A stretch of DNA of 64,000 bases from Gymnogyps californianus. Taxonomy: Eukaryota > Chordata > Aves > Accipitriformes > Cathartidae. How positions within the stretch are numbered: position 1 is the stretch's first letter; each line of letters starts with the position of its first letter. The DNA is taken from positions 212,307,494-212,371,493 of the forward strand of contig NC_059471.1 of assembly GCF_018139145.2 (NCBI RefSeq), given 5' to 3'. The notes beneath the pieces were generated by a model. The model did no database searches. It was not told the DNA's origin and saw nothing but the letters and a program-made list of their open reading frames with translations. Below are positions 25,861 to 38,285 of the stretch, one piece after another. The translations under genes and the position numbers were made by a program.

Positions 25861-27185
25861 CCTAGTTGCTTTGTTAAAAGGAGAGTTGCACTGAGTAAGT
25901 TAGAAGGTTATAAAAGTACAGGAAGCCATTCAGTGCCCTGTCCACCTTGGGATAAGTCTGGTTTTTCTGTGAATAATATGCAACATAGCACTTATAATCC
26001 TCAAGAGAAATGAATTTTTTTGATGGTATGAATGGGATCTACTTTTGACTAGAATACTTTATCCCTTGATGGGCTTTTTTAATTTTGGAATCAATATGGA
26101 AGAACTGAAATCTGCTGGCAGCTACTTAACAGTGCCCAGCAGTGCTACAACATTTCTTGACCAAAAAAAAAAAAAACCCAAACAAAAAGAAAAAAAGAAA
26201 AAAAAAAAGCTGCAGGTGAATTTTAGGGAAGTGAATTGCCCATTAATAATCTTTAAATTGCTTTTGGGATTTTTAGTTACAGAATTATTTTTATCCTACT
26301 CGGACAACAAATAATCGTCTGGGGGTAATGACAGAAAGTGAGTTAGGTTAGGTATGCCATTAAGTGCTAAGTGCTTTTACTTGCTTTAAAACCTAGGTAG
26401 GGATTTTCATGTGAATAGTTTATTTGCTGGAATTGTAGTCTTGGTCATCTTGAAATTATGGAGGAATTTCAGCTAGGAAAAAACTTGCTGGAGAGGCTGC
26501 ATTCCCAACACTGTGTTCTGGGGAGGTTTTCGTAACCGTTCTTGTGGCAGTTTGGTGGATAATGCACAGAATATGAGGTTCCCAAATTCAAATTCCCTCT
26601 TCTCAATAGGGCTTAAAACTTGCACTTTCTGTTGGGGATTCTGTTGGTATTTTCTGATGCTGCTGATCCACCTGTATTTTGTTGAGGACTAGAGGACAGC
26701 CGTTACGCATCCCAGGTTTCTGCCTGGATGACTGGCCTGCAGTGTTGGCTTACTCCATTATTAGCCTTTTGTTTTAGTAAATTATTCTGTGCAAAGTGGA
26801 AAACTTTAAAGGGAGAGATTGAGACTAGAATACTTGATGAGCAGGGAACTGAGACACTACAATTCAAGTAGAGGGAGAAATTTACTCAACATGTCCCCTA
26901 CTCATCAAGTCTGCTTACTACTGTCCTGGTTTTGGCTGGGATAGAGTTAATTTTCTTCCTAGTAGCTGGTACAGTGCTGTGTTTTGGATTTAGTGTGAGA
27001 ATAATGTTGACAACACGCTGATGTTTTAGTTGTTGCTAAGTAGCGCTTATCCTAAGTTAAGGACTTTTCAGTTTCCCATGCTCTGCCAGCAAGCAGGTGT
27101 GCAAGAAGCTGGGAGGGAGCACAGCCAGGGCAGCTGACCCGAACTAGCCAAAGGGGTATTCCATACCATAGAATGTCATGCCCAG

Positions 27186-27193
27186 TATATAAA
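27186..27193 (+). promoter_or_regulatory. TATA box of LTR-B
   Basis: TATATAAA inside the LTR, about 265 bp from its 5' end, in the usual position for the U3 promoter. It faces the same way as USP6NL, so a transcript started here could in principle enter E4. Whether it is active cannot be seen from the sequence. Confidence 0.6.
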
Positions 27194-27385
27194 CTGGGGG
27201 GAGTTGGCCAGGAGGGGCGGATCGCTGCTTGGGCATCAGTCAGCGGGTGGTGAGCAATTGTATTGTGCATCACCATTTTTTTTTCTTTCCTTGAGTTTTA
27301 TTCCCCCCCCCCCCCCATTTCTTTTCATTACAATTATTATTATATTTCATTATTATTATTGTTGTTATTATATTTTATTTTAGTT

Positions 27386-27391
27386 ATTAAA
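27386..27391 (+). promoter_or_regulatory. ATTAAA polyadenylation-type signal of LTR-B
   Basis: ATTAAA lies downstream of the TATA box and about 130 bp before the LTR end, as expected for the R/U5 region. It is in sense with USP6NL intron 3, so it is a possible premature 3' end for the host transcript. Confidence 0.5.
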
Positions 27392-30078
27392 CTGCTCTTA
27401 TCTCAACCCACGAGTTTTGCCTTCTTTCCCCAATTCTCCTCCCCATCCCGCTGGGAGGGGTGGGAGGAGTGAGGGAGCAGCTGCGTGGTGCTTAGTTGCT
27501 GACTGGCGTTAAACCACGACAGCTACCTTTGGTTTTGAGACTAGTAGCTATGTCTTGCGCTTTGCTTTTATTAAAAATACCAAAGCCAGTGGTTGATGTT
27601 TTTCAGGGTATAACTAAGAAGCTAGCAAATTCATTTTCTTAATATGTGAAGTGAATGCATGAAAAAATAATAATTTGTTTCCCAAGTTTTTCTTATAATC
27701 CTACTTTGTCCTGTCATCTTCTCTGGCAGGAGAAGCTAGAGGTCATAACACTTGTGGCTTTGTTTCTTTACTGTGGCGATTGGGTGATTTGAAGATCGAG
27801 TAAGTTCCCAGGTCAAAGGGATGATCAAAAAAACCTGTGTAACAGCTACTTTGTTTGTAAAGAGAAAGTTAAATATGACCTTTCAGGTAACACAATAGTT
27901 ACGTGTTGTCTAAGCAGCAGCGGTCTTCCTCTTCAGCCATCGGTGACATCAGTCCATGATACACTGACTTAACTAAATAATGCTCTATTCACCAGGCATG
28001 CAGAAGGTATAGCAGATCAGCTGAGCAGAAACAGTTTCAGTTCATGTGACAAATTATAGGCTGAACTATAAATAGTGGCAGGAATAATTCAATATGTTCA
28101 TAACGGGGATGAACTTTGCTTGAGGCTAGGAAAAATTTTCACTGATTGTTAAACTCTGGTGGAGCACATGAGACTTTAAAAACAAGGGTGTTTTCCGTAT
28201 TCTTTCTCACATCTTATGTGGTAAATGAGCCAGAACATACAGAATAAAGAATCAGCCTCCTCCTCCTCCCGAGCATGCAGTGGAAAGTCAGACATTATTT
28301 GTCACTGCTCTTTATGGAAAACCTGTTGATGTTCTCAGGGTTGTACAAAACTCACAAATAAAGACTTTTTTTTATCTGAAAATGTGTTGGAAGAATGCAC
28401 CAGCTTTCCATGTTCACCTTCTTGAAGCACAGAAGCAATAGTTGCAAGAAGAATTCCTGACTCTTGCTTTCTGTCGTTACTTGATTGGGTAAAGTGCTTA
28501 ACACTAGAGGAACAAATTGCTAAAGAAAATGAACAGCCTGTATCTTAAAAGACTCACTTCACCTGACATTCCCATGGTTTCTGTGCAGCCAGACTGCTCC
28601 TGAAATCAGCGTTGTTTAGAAACAGCACTGAAAGGAACATTGCAGCAGCAACAGTAATAATGTTGTAGGGTTATAGATTATACTTGTAGTGATGGCTCGG
28701 TTTTGGAAAATAGCATACTTGAGAGATGCTTGTGTTCTTAAAAAGAGAGCAAGAGAGAGTCAGAGAAGGTGATGGTCCCAGGGATAGAGCAGGTATGTAC
28801 AAAGTACAGGACTTCAGACAGCCTGTTTGTAATGAGCCTTCATAATATACAGCTGAGAGAGTTTTGGCTTGAAGAAATCTGTTCATACTGTACACATACT
28901 GTAAATGAATCCATATATTTGATTACATGATCCAAAACTGTCATATGCTTAATTGCAAAATACAGTTTTCATTTAATACTCTTACATAGCTGTCTATAGG
29001 CTGGTTCCTTATTTTTTTACATCATAGCTTCACATGGAGAATTAATGAGAAAACATTAACACACTGGGGTGGGTCTGCGCATGCGAGATGCTTCAATTTA
29101 CGTCTTTCCCTGATCTTTATTGCAGAAGAATATCTCGAGAGAGATGGGGGCTCTGGGAACTTCACATTATTTTTGCATTAGAACTTCTGTGCTTAAACCT
29201 AACCAAAAAAAAAAAAAAAAAAGAGGAGGGGGGAGGGGGAATGGAGAGCAGCAATGTGTGACCATGAGGAACTGGAAAGAGATGGAAAAGTTGTCACATC
29301 GAGACCAGAAATGTGCCAGTCTCTACCCTATTTGAGTAATGATTTAGAGGTAATGAAGGATGACATAATAAAACGAACACATGTGCAACTCCATAATCAT
29401 GTATAAAACTCTTTGATTCCTATATGATTATTTAGGCATCTTTTCCATGGAGTCGTCATGATTCTTACAGACACCGGTCTCTGAAGTGTGTAACTGCCCT
29501 TGTGTCTTTGCGTGATTGATACTTGTCAAAAGAAAGCTTTCATCTCCCCATCACTCATTTCTTATGCAGGAAGTGTCATAGAGCAACAAAGTTTCTGTTT
29601 CAGTGTGGTCTTTCTCTAGCTTGTGCTTTTATTTCCTATTTGTATTCTACTGCTTACAATCCAGGGTACAATCAACCACCACAGATAGTAAATCCTTCCT
29701 GGCTTAGTATGATCATAACTTTCAGGAAAGATTAAATAAAACTGTTATATGTTATATTCCCATTTGAGTATTTCCACCAAAGTATTTCTGTCTTTCACTG
29801 TCTACCTTCATCTATCTGTGATTGAAGCTGCCTAAAGTGAGGCGTAAAGGAAGAAGACAAACAATCAGGGTAGCTGGCAATTTCTAGCTGTTCTGGCATT
29901 CACACAGAATATAATAATCAAGTCTTCACTTAGTTTGGAGTCTGAACACAGAGCCTTAATGAAGAACCCTCTTTGCATTCCTGAGATTTTTTGAATGAGA
30001 TTGAGCAACTCTTGTACTTGCACTCTTTCTTCCTTTTATGCAACCCACTGAAGTTGAACCTCTAAAGGCAGCAGCCTT

Positions 30079-30117
30079 TATAAATATACTTTCTTTTCAT
30101 TATAAATATACTTTCTT
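30079..30117 (+). repeat. Short tandem duplication, 22-bp period
   Basis: TATAAATATACTTTCTT occurs at 30079-30095 and again at 30101-30117. It is a simple local duplication in intron 3 with no other sign of function. Confidence 0.85.
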
Positions 30118-31180
30118 GTGAGACTTCAGATTTTAATTCTTATGCTTCTCATCACTGATTCTTTTTGAGGTGGCAGAGTCCCTCTGCTACTTGTGCAGCT
30201 CTTCCTGACATAACTGAGAAAGTTTTGTTTTCAAGAAAACCAGTTTTATATCTTGCAGCAGCAAGAATTCAAGTTCCCACCCTTCGGACTTGTGCTGTGT
30301 GATAGTGGCCTCGTTTCTTGTCCAGGAACTAGCTGGGTTTATGAGCTGGACAGATTGGGGCAGGGGAAGGAAGGGGAGGTTGTATGTTTTCCAGGTTTTT
30401 TGCATGGAGGCCACATTGAATGTTGGATGTTATGGACTTCATTATTTGAGATGGGAAGCTCCTTTTGAATTTCCAGGTGGTAGGGCCTCATCTAGTGTCT
30501 GCTTGTCCTAACTACTTCAGGATCAACAATATTAGTAATAATTGCAAGAGTTGATGACAACTATCCTTGGCTGAGTATCAGCTTAGATGTGATACAAAAC
30601 TTGAACCTGTATTTTTATTTCTGTTGCGTTTATATAATTATATCTACCAAGGATGACTTTCTTTTTTCTGTGTACTGTGCTGATGGAAACATCCCACGTT
30701 CTGTAACACCATTCTTTGAATGATGCATGTTTTCATACAATTATCTGAACTCTGAGTTTATGTACTTGTATTTTGTTTTGAGCTATTATCTTAAGAAAGC
30801 CTTAATTTTAAAGAATTTGTTGAAGATGGACTCATTATTTCATCTCCCCAGAAGCAGGAAAAAAAGTAACTTGCTGAATTCTCACTTTTTATTTTAATTA
30901 TTAATTCAGAGAGAACAGAAGAGTAGATTAGGGTTCTGCAAGTATATAGACCCAGCCCAGTGTTTTCAACACATTTTCAACCTTATATTACGTAAAGAAA
31001 TAAAAGACAGCAGAGGGCAGTAGGATGGTACTTATGATATTCAGTTAGCTAATAATCAGTTTGCTCATTTATATTTTCTTTAACTGTTTGGTGACTGAAT
31101 GATTATCAGAAATGAGTTTTGCCATTAAGTATGTGTGGGTTCCACTCCCCCGCCCCGAGATGCAGTGCAGCTGCGTCTTT

Positions 31181-32095
31181 ATCACAAAATTGCAGAATCA
31201 CACAGGATCACAGCATGGTTGAGGTTGGAAGGGACCTCTGGAGGTCATATGGTCCAGTCCCCTGCTCAAGCAGGGCCACCTACAGCCAGCTGCCCTGGAC
31301 CATGTCCAGACAGCCTTTGAGTATCGCCAAGGATGGAGACTCCACAACCTCCCTGGGTAACCTGTGTGGGTGCTCGGTCACCCTCACAGTAAAAAAGTGT
31401 TTCCTGATGTTCAGAGGGAACGTCCAGTGTTTCAGTTTGTGCCCATTGCCTCTGGTCCTGTCACTGGGCACCACTGAACAGAGCCTGCCTCTGTTCTCCT
31501 CTTTGCACCCTCCCTTCAGGTATTAATATACATTGATAAGATTCTCCTGAGCCTTCTCTTCTCCAGGCTGAACAGTCCCAGCTCTCTCAGGCTTTCCTCA
31601 CAGCAGAGATGGTCAAGTCCCTTCATCTTCGTAGCCCTTTGGTCTCTCTCCAATATGTCCATGTCTGTCTTGTACTGAGGAACCCAGAACTGGACACAGT
31701 ACTCCAGGTGTGGCCTTACTCTGATGAGCGGAGGGGAAGGATCACCTCCCTTGACCTGCTGGCAACACTTGTATCTAACGCAGCCCAGGATACCATTAGT
31801 TGTCTTTGCTTCAACGGCACAGTGCTGGCTCCTGTTCAACTTGGTGTCTGCCAGGAACCCCAGCTCCTTTTCTGCCAAGCTGCTTTCCAGCTGGGTGGCC
31901 CCCAGCATGTACTGGTGCCTGGGGTTGTTCCTCCCCAGGTGCAGGACTTTGCACCTCTCCTTGTTGAACTTCATGAGGTTCCTGTCAGCCCATTTCTCCA
32001 GCTTGTCGAGGTCCCTCTGGGTGGCAGCATGACCCTCTGGCCTATCAGCCACTCCTCTCAGTTTTCCATTGTATATAAAATTATTCACACTTGTT
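31181..32095 (-). mobile_element. CR1 LINE, 5'-truncated, 3' end of ORF2 plus 3' UTR
   Basis: Minus-strand sequence encodes the C-terminal part of CR1 ORF2 with characteristic strings such as [25 protein letters not shown] and LGLFSLEKRRLR. The 3' UTR follows and ends near 31181 in degenerate 8-bp repeats. The catalytic reverse-transcriptase motifs are missing because the copy is cut off at its 5' side near 32095. Frame irregularities (for example the region around the RVRPHLEY string and a missing residue in the ERDQRATKM stretch) show that it is not functional. A minus frame of 289 aa runs through it (31516-32385), with its outer part in unique intron sequence. CR1 is the dominant LINE of birds and other sauropsids, which supports the host assignment. 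Confidence 0.95.
31516..32095 (-). pseudogene. CR1 ORF2 C-terminal fragment (dead)
   Basis: This is the translated part of the CR1 copy. It stays open as a long frame only because the copy is fairly young; it lacks the endonuclease and the reverse-transcriptase core and has small insertions or deletions. It should not be annotated as a host gene. The + strand frames of 135, 174 and 102 aa over the same interval are its shadows. Confidence 0.85.
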
Positions 32096-35000
32096 TCCAC
32101 ATTATCGTTTGCGTAATGGAGCCCGTGCCATGAAAGGTTCTGTTCTTGAGTTACATTTCTCTCTTGTATACCGGGCAGAAAGTGAACGTCTTTAGTCTCG
32201 TGTTCTGCTGAGTCTGTAGGCAGGATCTTGTAATGACTTGGGACGACTGAGAGCTTTTTTCTCTGCCTAAATAAAAGAATAGTTGGAACAGCAGAGTCAG
32301 CTGGATACAGATCTAAAATGGTTTGCGAGAAGCTCCAAATGTTATTTGGGTTTATTCTGACAGGTAGTGCAATAATTCTGATCATAGCTACTGAAAATGT
32401 TTACTTTCCTTCTGGTTTTTTTGGCATAACTGTAGTGGGCTGATGAAACTGGTCTCTCTGTCCTTTCCACTCTTTTTAAAGTTATATTTGCCAACTCATT
32501 TTTCAAGCTTTTCTTTTAAAAGCGCTTCCACAATTCTCTATCTCAGTTTTTACTTACTACTTCAAGAGCTCTTCTAGTGTTTGGCTGTTTCAGTCTGGGA
32601 AGTGCAGAAGATGGCAAAACTCTAAATGCTATAGACTCCTCTGAAACTGATTGTTCTTCTTCAGTTTTATCTCCTGAAAAAAAACAAAACAACCCCACAC
32701 TTTGGATGGTTTGAACTTGTTCTAATTCTATTTCAATAAGAAACTGTTATTACAAAGGCTTATTTCTGGCCTTTGATGTCCACCTGATCTTCTCCCAAGA
32801 TATTAATTTAGAACAGCAGTAGTTTTGAGAATTTATTCTTCAACAGTTCTCTTCATTAATAACCTTATGGTTGTTGGAGACATTTGAAAATGAGTTACAA
32901 AATGGTAATTAACTTGCAAAAATGTTTGTTATCAAGGTACACTGTTGCTGTACCAGGGGTCTGAGGAATACAGCTACATATCACTGGGGACATATAACAC
33001 TGCATATTCCCCCCCCCCTTCTTGTTTTCTTTCAAGTTCCCAGAAAAGATTTGGCTCATTCTGCTTTCCAGTAGACAGGCTAATCTCTTCTCAGGATGAC
33101 TCCACTGCAGTTGGTGTTGCTTGGCTTTCAAAAAACTGAATTATCCTCTCTCTCACAAGCAGTTATCCTTGTGTCTGGGTTGACACACGCTGAAATTCTC
33201 TGTGTGAGCTGAAGTCTGGATATACATCTATAGAGAAGGGTGCTTTGTAGCACTGTACGTTGTTCTTTATCCTTACAGAAGAAACTGTACTGACATAACT
33301 GTGTTCACACTAGAAGTGTTGCTGCTTTAGCATTCTTAATAATATTAAAGCAGCAAAGTTTTCTTTAAAAAGCACAACATTTTCTTTGTGGACAGCCTCC
33401 AAGATTGCTGTTGCATCTTATACAGGTTTAAAATTTTCATTTGAAAAAGGGACAGGAAAAAAAAGTCCTAACCTTACTTGTGTAAGATTTACACATTCTA
33501 AAATCCAGACACGAATCCTTGCTGGCATTAAAGACACCTTCAAAGATCTGATATATCCCAAACAGCAGGAGGTTTGCAAATATACTGCAATGAGGGGTTC
33601 CTTAACCTTCCAAAACTGGAGACGTGAAATATGTGAAAAAGAAAAAAAGGATCCTGTCACTGAGGAGGACATTTCTTTTAAAATATTTCTTATGTTACAA
33701 ACATAACTTTTATAAATGTTTTGAGGAAGTGATAGCTTTGTCAATTGAAATTTTTAAGGTCTAACTTTCGTTGTAGGTTAAATGCAAAGAGTAAATTGTT
33801 TGGGGAGGGGCTGTGTGTGTTTTGTTCTCTTTTAAATCTAATTGTCTCCCTGTGCCATCATTAAAGTAAGGGTAAAAACAGAACTTCAGAAAGGTTCGTT
33901 TTCTTTGTTAGGGTTCTCTGTTTTTTCTTAGACATGTCTCCTGAAAGATGATAACATTTTTTTGTGTGTTTTTAGAATTACTAGGATTCAATTGCTCTGA
34001 GGCTTTGCTTATTTTGAGTCTCTCCTGGCTGCATAAAGCCAAGACTTTAGATAGCTAGTCTATCTTTCTCCGTTTAGAGGCTCTTCGTGCTCCTAAATGC
34101 TGCAGCATAAAGAGGTACAAATCAGAAGAGAACTGAGGAAGACAGTTGTCAGTGCTCCTGATTTTTTTCAAATAAGCCCAGTAAGAACCAAACCACTGAA
34201 TGAGAGTGCAAGAGCAGTGACATGTCAGAGGCAAGACCGATAAATAGTTTATATAACGACTCGTTATGTACAGGTACTGAGTTATCCCCTTCTGACCCGT
34301 TTCTAATACAAAGCTTTAGGTGTCAGAACAGAATGTGTCAGGACTGGGGAATTTAATTTTCTATTTCACAGCTAAGAATTGCATGCAGTGTTGGTAGGTT
34401 GTTCTGTATTCTTAGAAACTATAGCTAGAATATCCTTTATATGTTGTTTTGTGCAAATGTTTCAATATGCATTTAGAAAACTGATTATTAGTTTAGAAAT
34501 ATGATCTGAAATCTGTTAGCTTTAGAAATGGCACATCCTGGGTTTTTTTGTAATCTCACATGTTTGGTATGCATACATACATTTCAGCATACTGTTGCAG
34601 TTTTACAAGAATTCAAAGATCAGCTATACTTTTTTTTTTTTTTTACTGGTAATCTTTAAAGCTTTGTGATATTGCTGATTGCCTTTCCCCATTCCTATTT
34701 ATAGTTTGTAATTATAGTGAGTTATTTGCGGCTTGTCCTGAAATATTGTGTTGCTAAGAATCTGATTTTTTGGGTCTAATTTACAAAATTTGGAGTAGTC
34801 TTTCCAATATTTGTAGAATAAGTGCTGCTCAGCAGAGGTGATACAATTTTGATAGGCCTTCCTTCATGCTAAAGTCCTGGCTTGTCACTCTGTGCAGGTG
34901 ATGCTTACGTTTTGGCCTGTGTGTCCATTTTGTTCCCTGTGCCCCTGCTGATTCCGTCAACAGAGATCCCAGATGGAGTCACTGGACACGTTCAGTCCCT

Positions 35001-35159
35001 CAAAAGACACTGGAACACTTTGTCCCCAGCAGGTCATCCCTTTGCTAGGACAATTGATATGATTGCATTTTTTTCTCTTTAGCATGTTGTGTGTCACTGT
35101 TCCTTTTGTTCAGAATGTTGTAGATTGTACTGCATTTATATTTTCTTTTCTTTTTACAG

Positions 35160-35267
35160 TTTCATAGGAGAATTTATAAAGGAATCCCACTGCAGTTCAG
35201 AGGGCAAGTCTGGTCTTTACTACTTGACGTCCCTAAAATGAAAGAAGAAATGAAAGACTTTTATAAT
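35160..35267 (+). CDS. USP6NL: USP6NL exon E4 (about residues 93-128), TBC domain start
   Basis: Acceptor TTTTTACAG|TTT, donor AAT|GTGAGT; exactly 36 codons, phase 0 at both ends. It opens [20 protein letters not shown] and continues ...[16 protein letters not shown]. The R.GIP...RG.VW pattern is TBC motif A, the start of the RabGAP fold. The motif is complete here. Confidence 0.97.
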
Positions 35268-38175
35268 GTGAGTTTGTAGAATTTCCACTTAATACTAATT
35301 AAAAAATTTTGGATACTAAGACTACAGGCTTTATTAAGCTTTTGTTGCTGTGCAATGTTTAAAAAGAAAAAAAAGGATTAGAAATTGCATTGAACTCAAC
35401 TGCTTGTTTTAGCTAGGAAAAAGGCTGTGTATTGAAAAGCACTTTTCCAGCTTATTTTTTGATTCTGTAATTCATGTAATTCATTTGATCTTCTTTCCAT
35501 GTCTTTTCCCATCCTCAAATACTTGCAAAAGCCCTTCTAAAAGCAAAGCAAAACAAAATAAGAAAAAACCCCTGTCCCAGTAAGAAGACAGAGACCTCTG
35601 AAACTACAGCTCTTTGAGAAATGTTTATTAAGGAAGCACTTTGTTAGCTGAATATCAGTAAGAGGAGTTCCAGTATTCTGGAGGGGCTGGAGGTTGGTGA
35701 CTTAATCTTGTAAAAGCCAGAACAAGCTGGCTATCTTTCTGCCATCTCATCTCCAAGTGAAGCTTAGATATCCCTTACAAAGCACTGTCTGGTTACTTGA
35801 TTGTATTCTCAGAGGTGCAACTGATGACAGGATGTTAACGCCCCAAAATTCTACAGGCATAAATTGGCCACTTAAGCATATCTCCTACTTAGAATGTAAG
35901 GAAAATAGCTATGTGTTACCCTCCCAGCCCTCTCCTCACCCTGAGTAGCAGTTAAAGCAATCTCTGAAGTATTGTGGTTATGTTCCTCTAAATTTTTCCC
36001 TACTAACTCTACTTTTTCTGTGGGTGTGAATACAGCTGATGCCCATCAGAGCTAAACTTCAGACCCAAGAGTGGAGAGTAAGGTTCATGTGCAGGCTAGT
36101 AAGTTAGGCAGAAGGGGAATCGAATCCTTTAAAATTCTGTCTTTTCCTCTCTGTGTCTCCCTCTGCTAAAGGATTATAGGAAGAGTTTAGCTAAAAGAAA
36201 GGCAATTTATTATTGTAGACTGTTTGAATTTTTCCCCACAGGAATTTAAATGTTCACTGCCTTTTAAAGAAATAATGTCCAGACTTTCAAGGAAATGCAT
36301 CGCTTGTTTGATTTTGTCATTTTCTACTAGCACTTTTTTGGAGCTGAGAATTTGGGTCTGAGTAGACAAGGAATCTTGTAAGGTCATGAAAGAAGATCGA
36401 TCTTGGTCTTGATGTTATCTAAATTTTGGTGTCTGTGATCTTCCTCTTAAATTATTTATTGCTCTTTAGTCTGACAGGCTGCTCTGTCTGACTACTATAT
36501 TTTATTTAACTTCATAGTGGCAGATCCAAAAAGGATAAAACAGAGTTCATGCTGAATAATGTAGTTGTTTGAAAGAATACTGAATAAAACTACAAGCATT
36601 TAAAAATAGGTGAATTCATCTTCAGAAATGATTAATGCCATCTAGTGCTCAATGCAAAACAAAAAAGTGTTTGTAGGTAAGATATAGAAGTAGAAAGAGT
36701 TTCTTCCATCATTATCCTAGCTTGTTTATTTGCAATAAGCTCATTTTACTGCTCTCCATTTTTCCCATTTCCTGAAGTGATATTAACACTCCTCATTACA
36801 AGTAAGACTTACAAATTGCACACCTTAAAATTAGGAGGGAAATATGCGCATTTGCTGTAAGTCAAACAGCTTCTTTCAGTTGTCTGTGCAGGGCAATTAC
36901 CAGTTCTTAATCTTCTGTCCTTTCTGTTTCTCAAACTCTAGGTACGCTTTCTTTTTACTCACGCTAGAGGCTCCCATGATGGCAAGGACTCAGGGTGCTT
37001 CTTTTCCTGTATTCCAACAAATCATAGGCTCTGGGTCCTCATGCCAGCTTAAAACTATAAATTTTCTCTTTGCTTCTTTTCTGTCTGTCTGGGGGACAAA
37101 TGATTCTGGATGTTAGTACTTTAAATTATACTGAAAGGTGCACGAAGCTGAGATTGTGGTTAGTGTTGTGCTGGTTAATGGCCGCTACCCGTTGGTTCAG
37201 TGACTTACAGGTAGTTCCCGATGTGCCTGAAGCTTCTGGTTGTATTCAACAGACTGAATGAATGTTATTGTTCCCTGTTTGAACCCCTTGTTTTTCTTAT
37301 TTTTGTCTTTAAACCTTTTTATTTTCTTGCAACCAGAGTCTGTAGAGTTCTGCCTTTTGATTGTCTGTGGTATTCTCTAATAATGCCTACTCAGATGTAA
37401 TGTTTTGAAAATACCATGTTGAATCCAGCTAGAAATGTCTTGCAAACTCAACTTTTAGGGACAGAAGTGAGAATGAATGAATGTCAAGAGAAAATTATTG
37501 TAAGTGTGAAAAATAAAGTGGCAATCTAACCTGTGCAGGCTTCCTAAGTATTCAGTTGCAAAATTGGATTTAATTATAAAACGTTAAAACAAGTGCTAAA
37601 GTAGAGGTATTCTACAACTAAATTAGATTAGAACAGAAAGCCAGAGGAAGTGACTAGAGAAATGTCCATTATCTATACTTAGATAATAACTGGCAGCTAT
37701 GTAGCTATTACTTCTGCTTAGAGAAAAAGGCAGGAAAAGTATGAAAACCACACTGAATCATTTGCTATAAGTCCAGTCTGGAGCACTTGCATCTTAGGGT
37801 CTTGTTCCTGAGTAGTAAAATTCACTTCTGTCTTTCTTCAGTGATGTGCCTACCTGAGAAATGACAATTATAAATTTGAACTGCTGAAACATAGCCTTGA
37901 ATATGGGTAGTGAATGGTGTGTCACAAAAATGTGTATTATGGGATTGGTCTTTTTACACCTATACTGTGTGAATGTGTCTAACTCTATAGAATTTATATA
38001 TGTATATGCATATTTTGGAAGGTATAATTGTTATCTTGTGAGTTGCTATTCTATATTAAGTGTTTTAAGTCATGAGATGGCAAATTCTTCAATATAGGTG
38101 TACAGTCAGGCAGGTTTCTGCTGTTTTAGAGTTCACAATTTTAAACTTAATTTCTGTTCTTTGCTCTTTTCCCAG
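35268..38175 (+). other. Intron 4 (2.9 kb)
   Basis: Non-coding between E4 and E5. No repeat family, RNA gene or further exon is recognised. Confidence 0.85.
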
Positions 38176-38285
38176 AAATTGAAGTGTCAAGCACGAGGGT
38201 CTTCCCCAGATATTAGGCAAATTGATCTTGATGTAAATCGAACATATAGAGATCATATCATGTTTCGAGACAGATACGGTGTTAA
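38176..38285 (+). CDS. USP6NL: USP6NL exon E5 (about residues 129-165), arginine finger
   Basis: Acceptor TTTTCCCAG|AAA, donor AA|GTAAGT; 36 codons plus 2 nt. It reads [15 protein letters not shown] and then [21 protein letters not shown]. The IxxDxxR motif supplies the catalytic arginine finger of TBC RabGAPs; counting from the human N-terminus this Arg is residue 150, the one reported as essential in RN-tre. The split Lys codon is completed by the first base of E6. Confidence 0.97.

Larger units (their letters stand above)
26922..27521 (+). mobile_element. Solo LTR of an endogenous retrovirus, ERVL-like (LTR-B)
   Basis: This 600-bp block begins TGTCCTGGTTTTGGCTGGG and ends ...AAACCACGACA, with TG...CA termini. 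It is flanked by ACTAC (26917-26921) and GCTAC (27522-27526), a 5-bp duplication with one mismatch. It carries a TATATAAA box at 27186-27193, an AT-rich (TTA)n-like tract near 27325-27385 and an ATTAAA polyadenylation-type signal at 27386-27391. It is the inverted relative of LTR-A (347-918). No retroviral coding sequence is attached. It is the only clearly recognised LTR in the window that lies in the same orientation as USP6NL. Confidence 0.9.
24992..35159 (+). other. Intron 3 (10.2 kb)
   Basis: Holds a sense-oriented solo LTR (26922-27521), an antisense CR1 3' end (31181-32095), a 22-bp perfect palindrome (25839-25860), A-rich tracts near 26161-26208 and 29204-29222, and a small duplication at 30079-30117. 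No additional exon is recognised. Confidence 0.85.

Noticed and set aside
29204..29222. A-run as the tail of a processed pseudogene
   Set aside because: No coding similarity or target duplication is visible upstream, so it is treated as a simple A tract.
31609..32133. + strand frame of 174 aa and smaller frames over the CR1
   Set aside because: The CR1 coding sense is on the minus strand with clear ORF2 similarity; the + frames are shadows.
33386..33706. + strand 106-aa lysine-rich frame in intron 3
   Set aside because: No similarity to USP6NL or another family I know, and the exons on either side join correctly without it.
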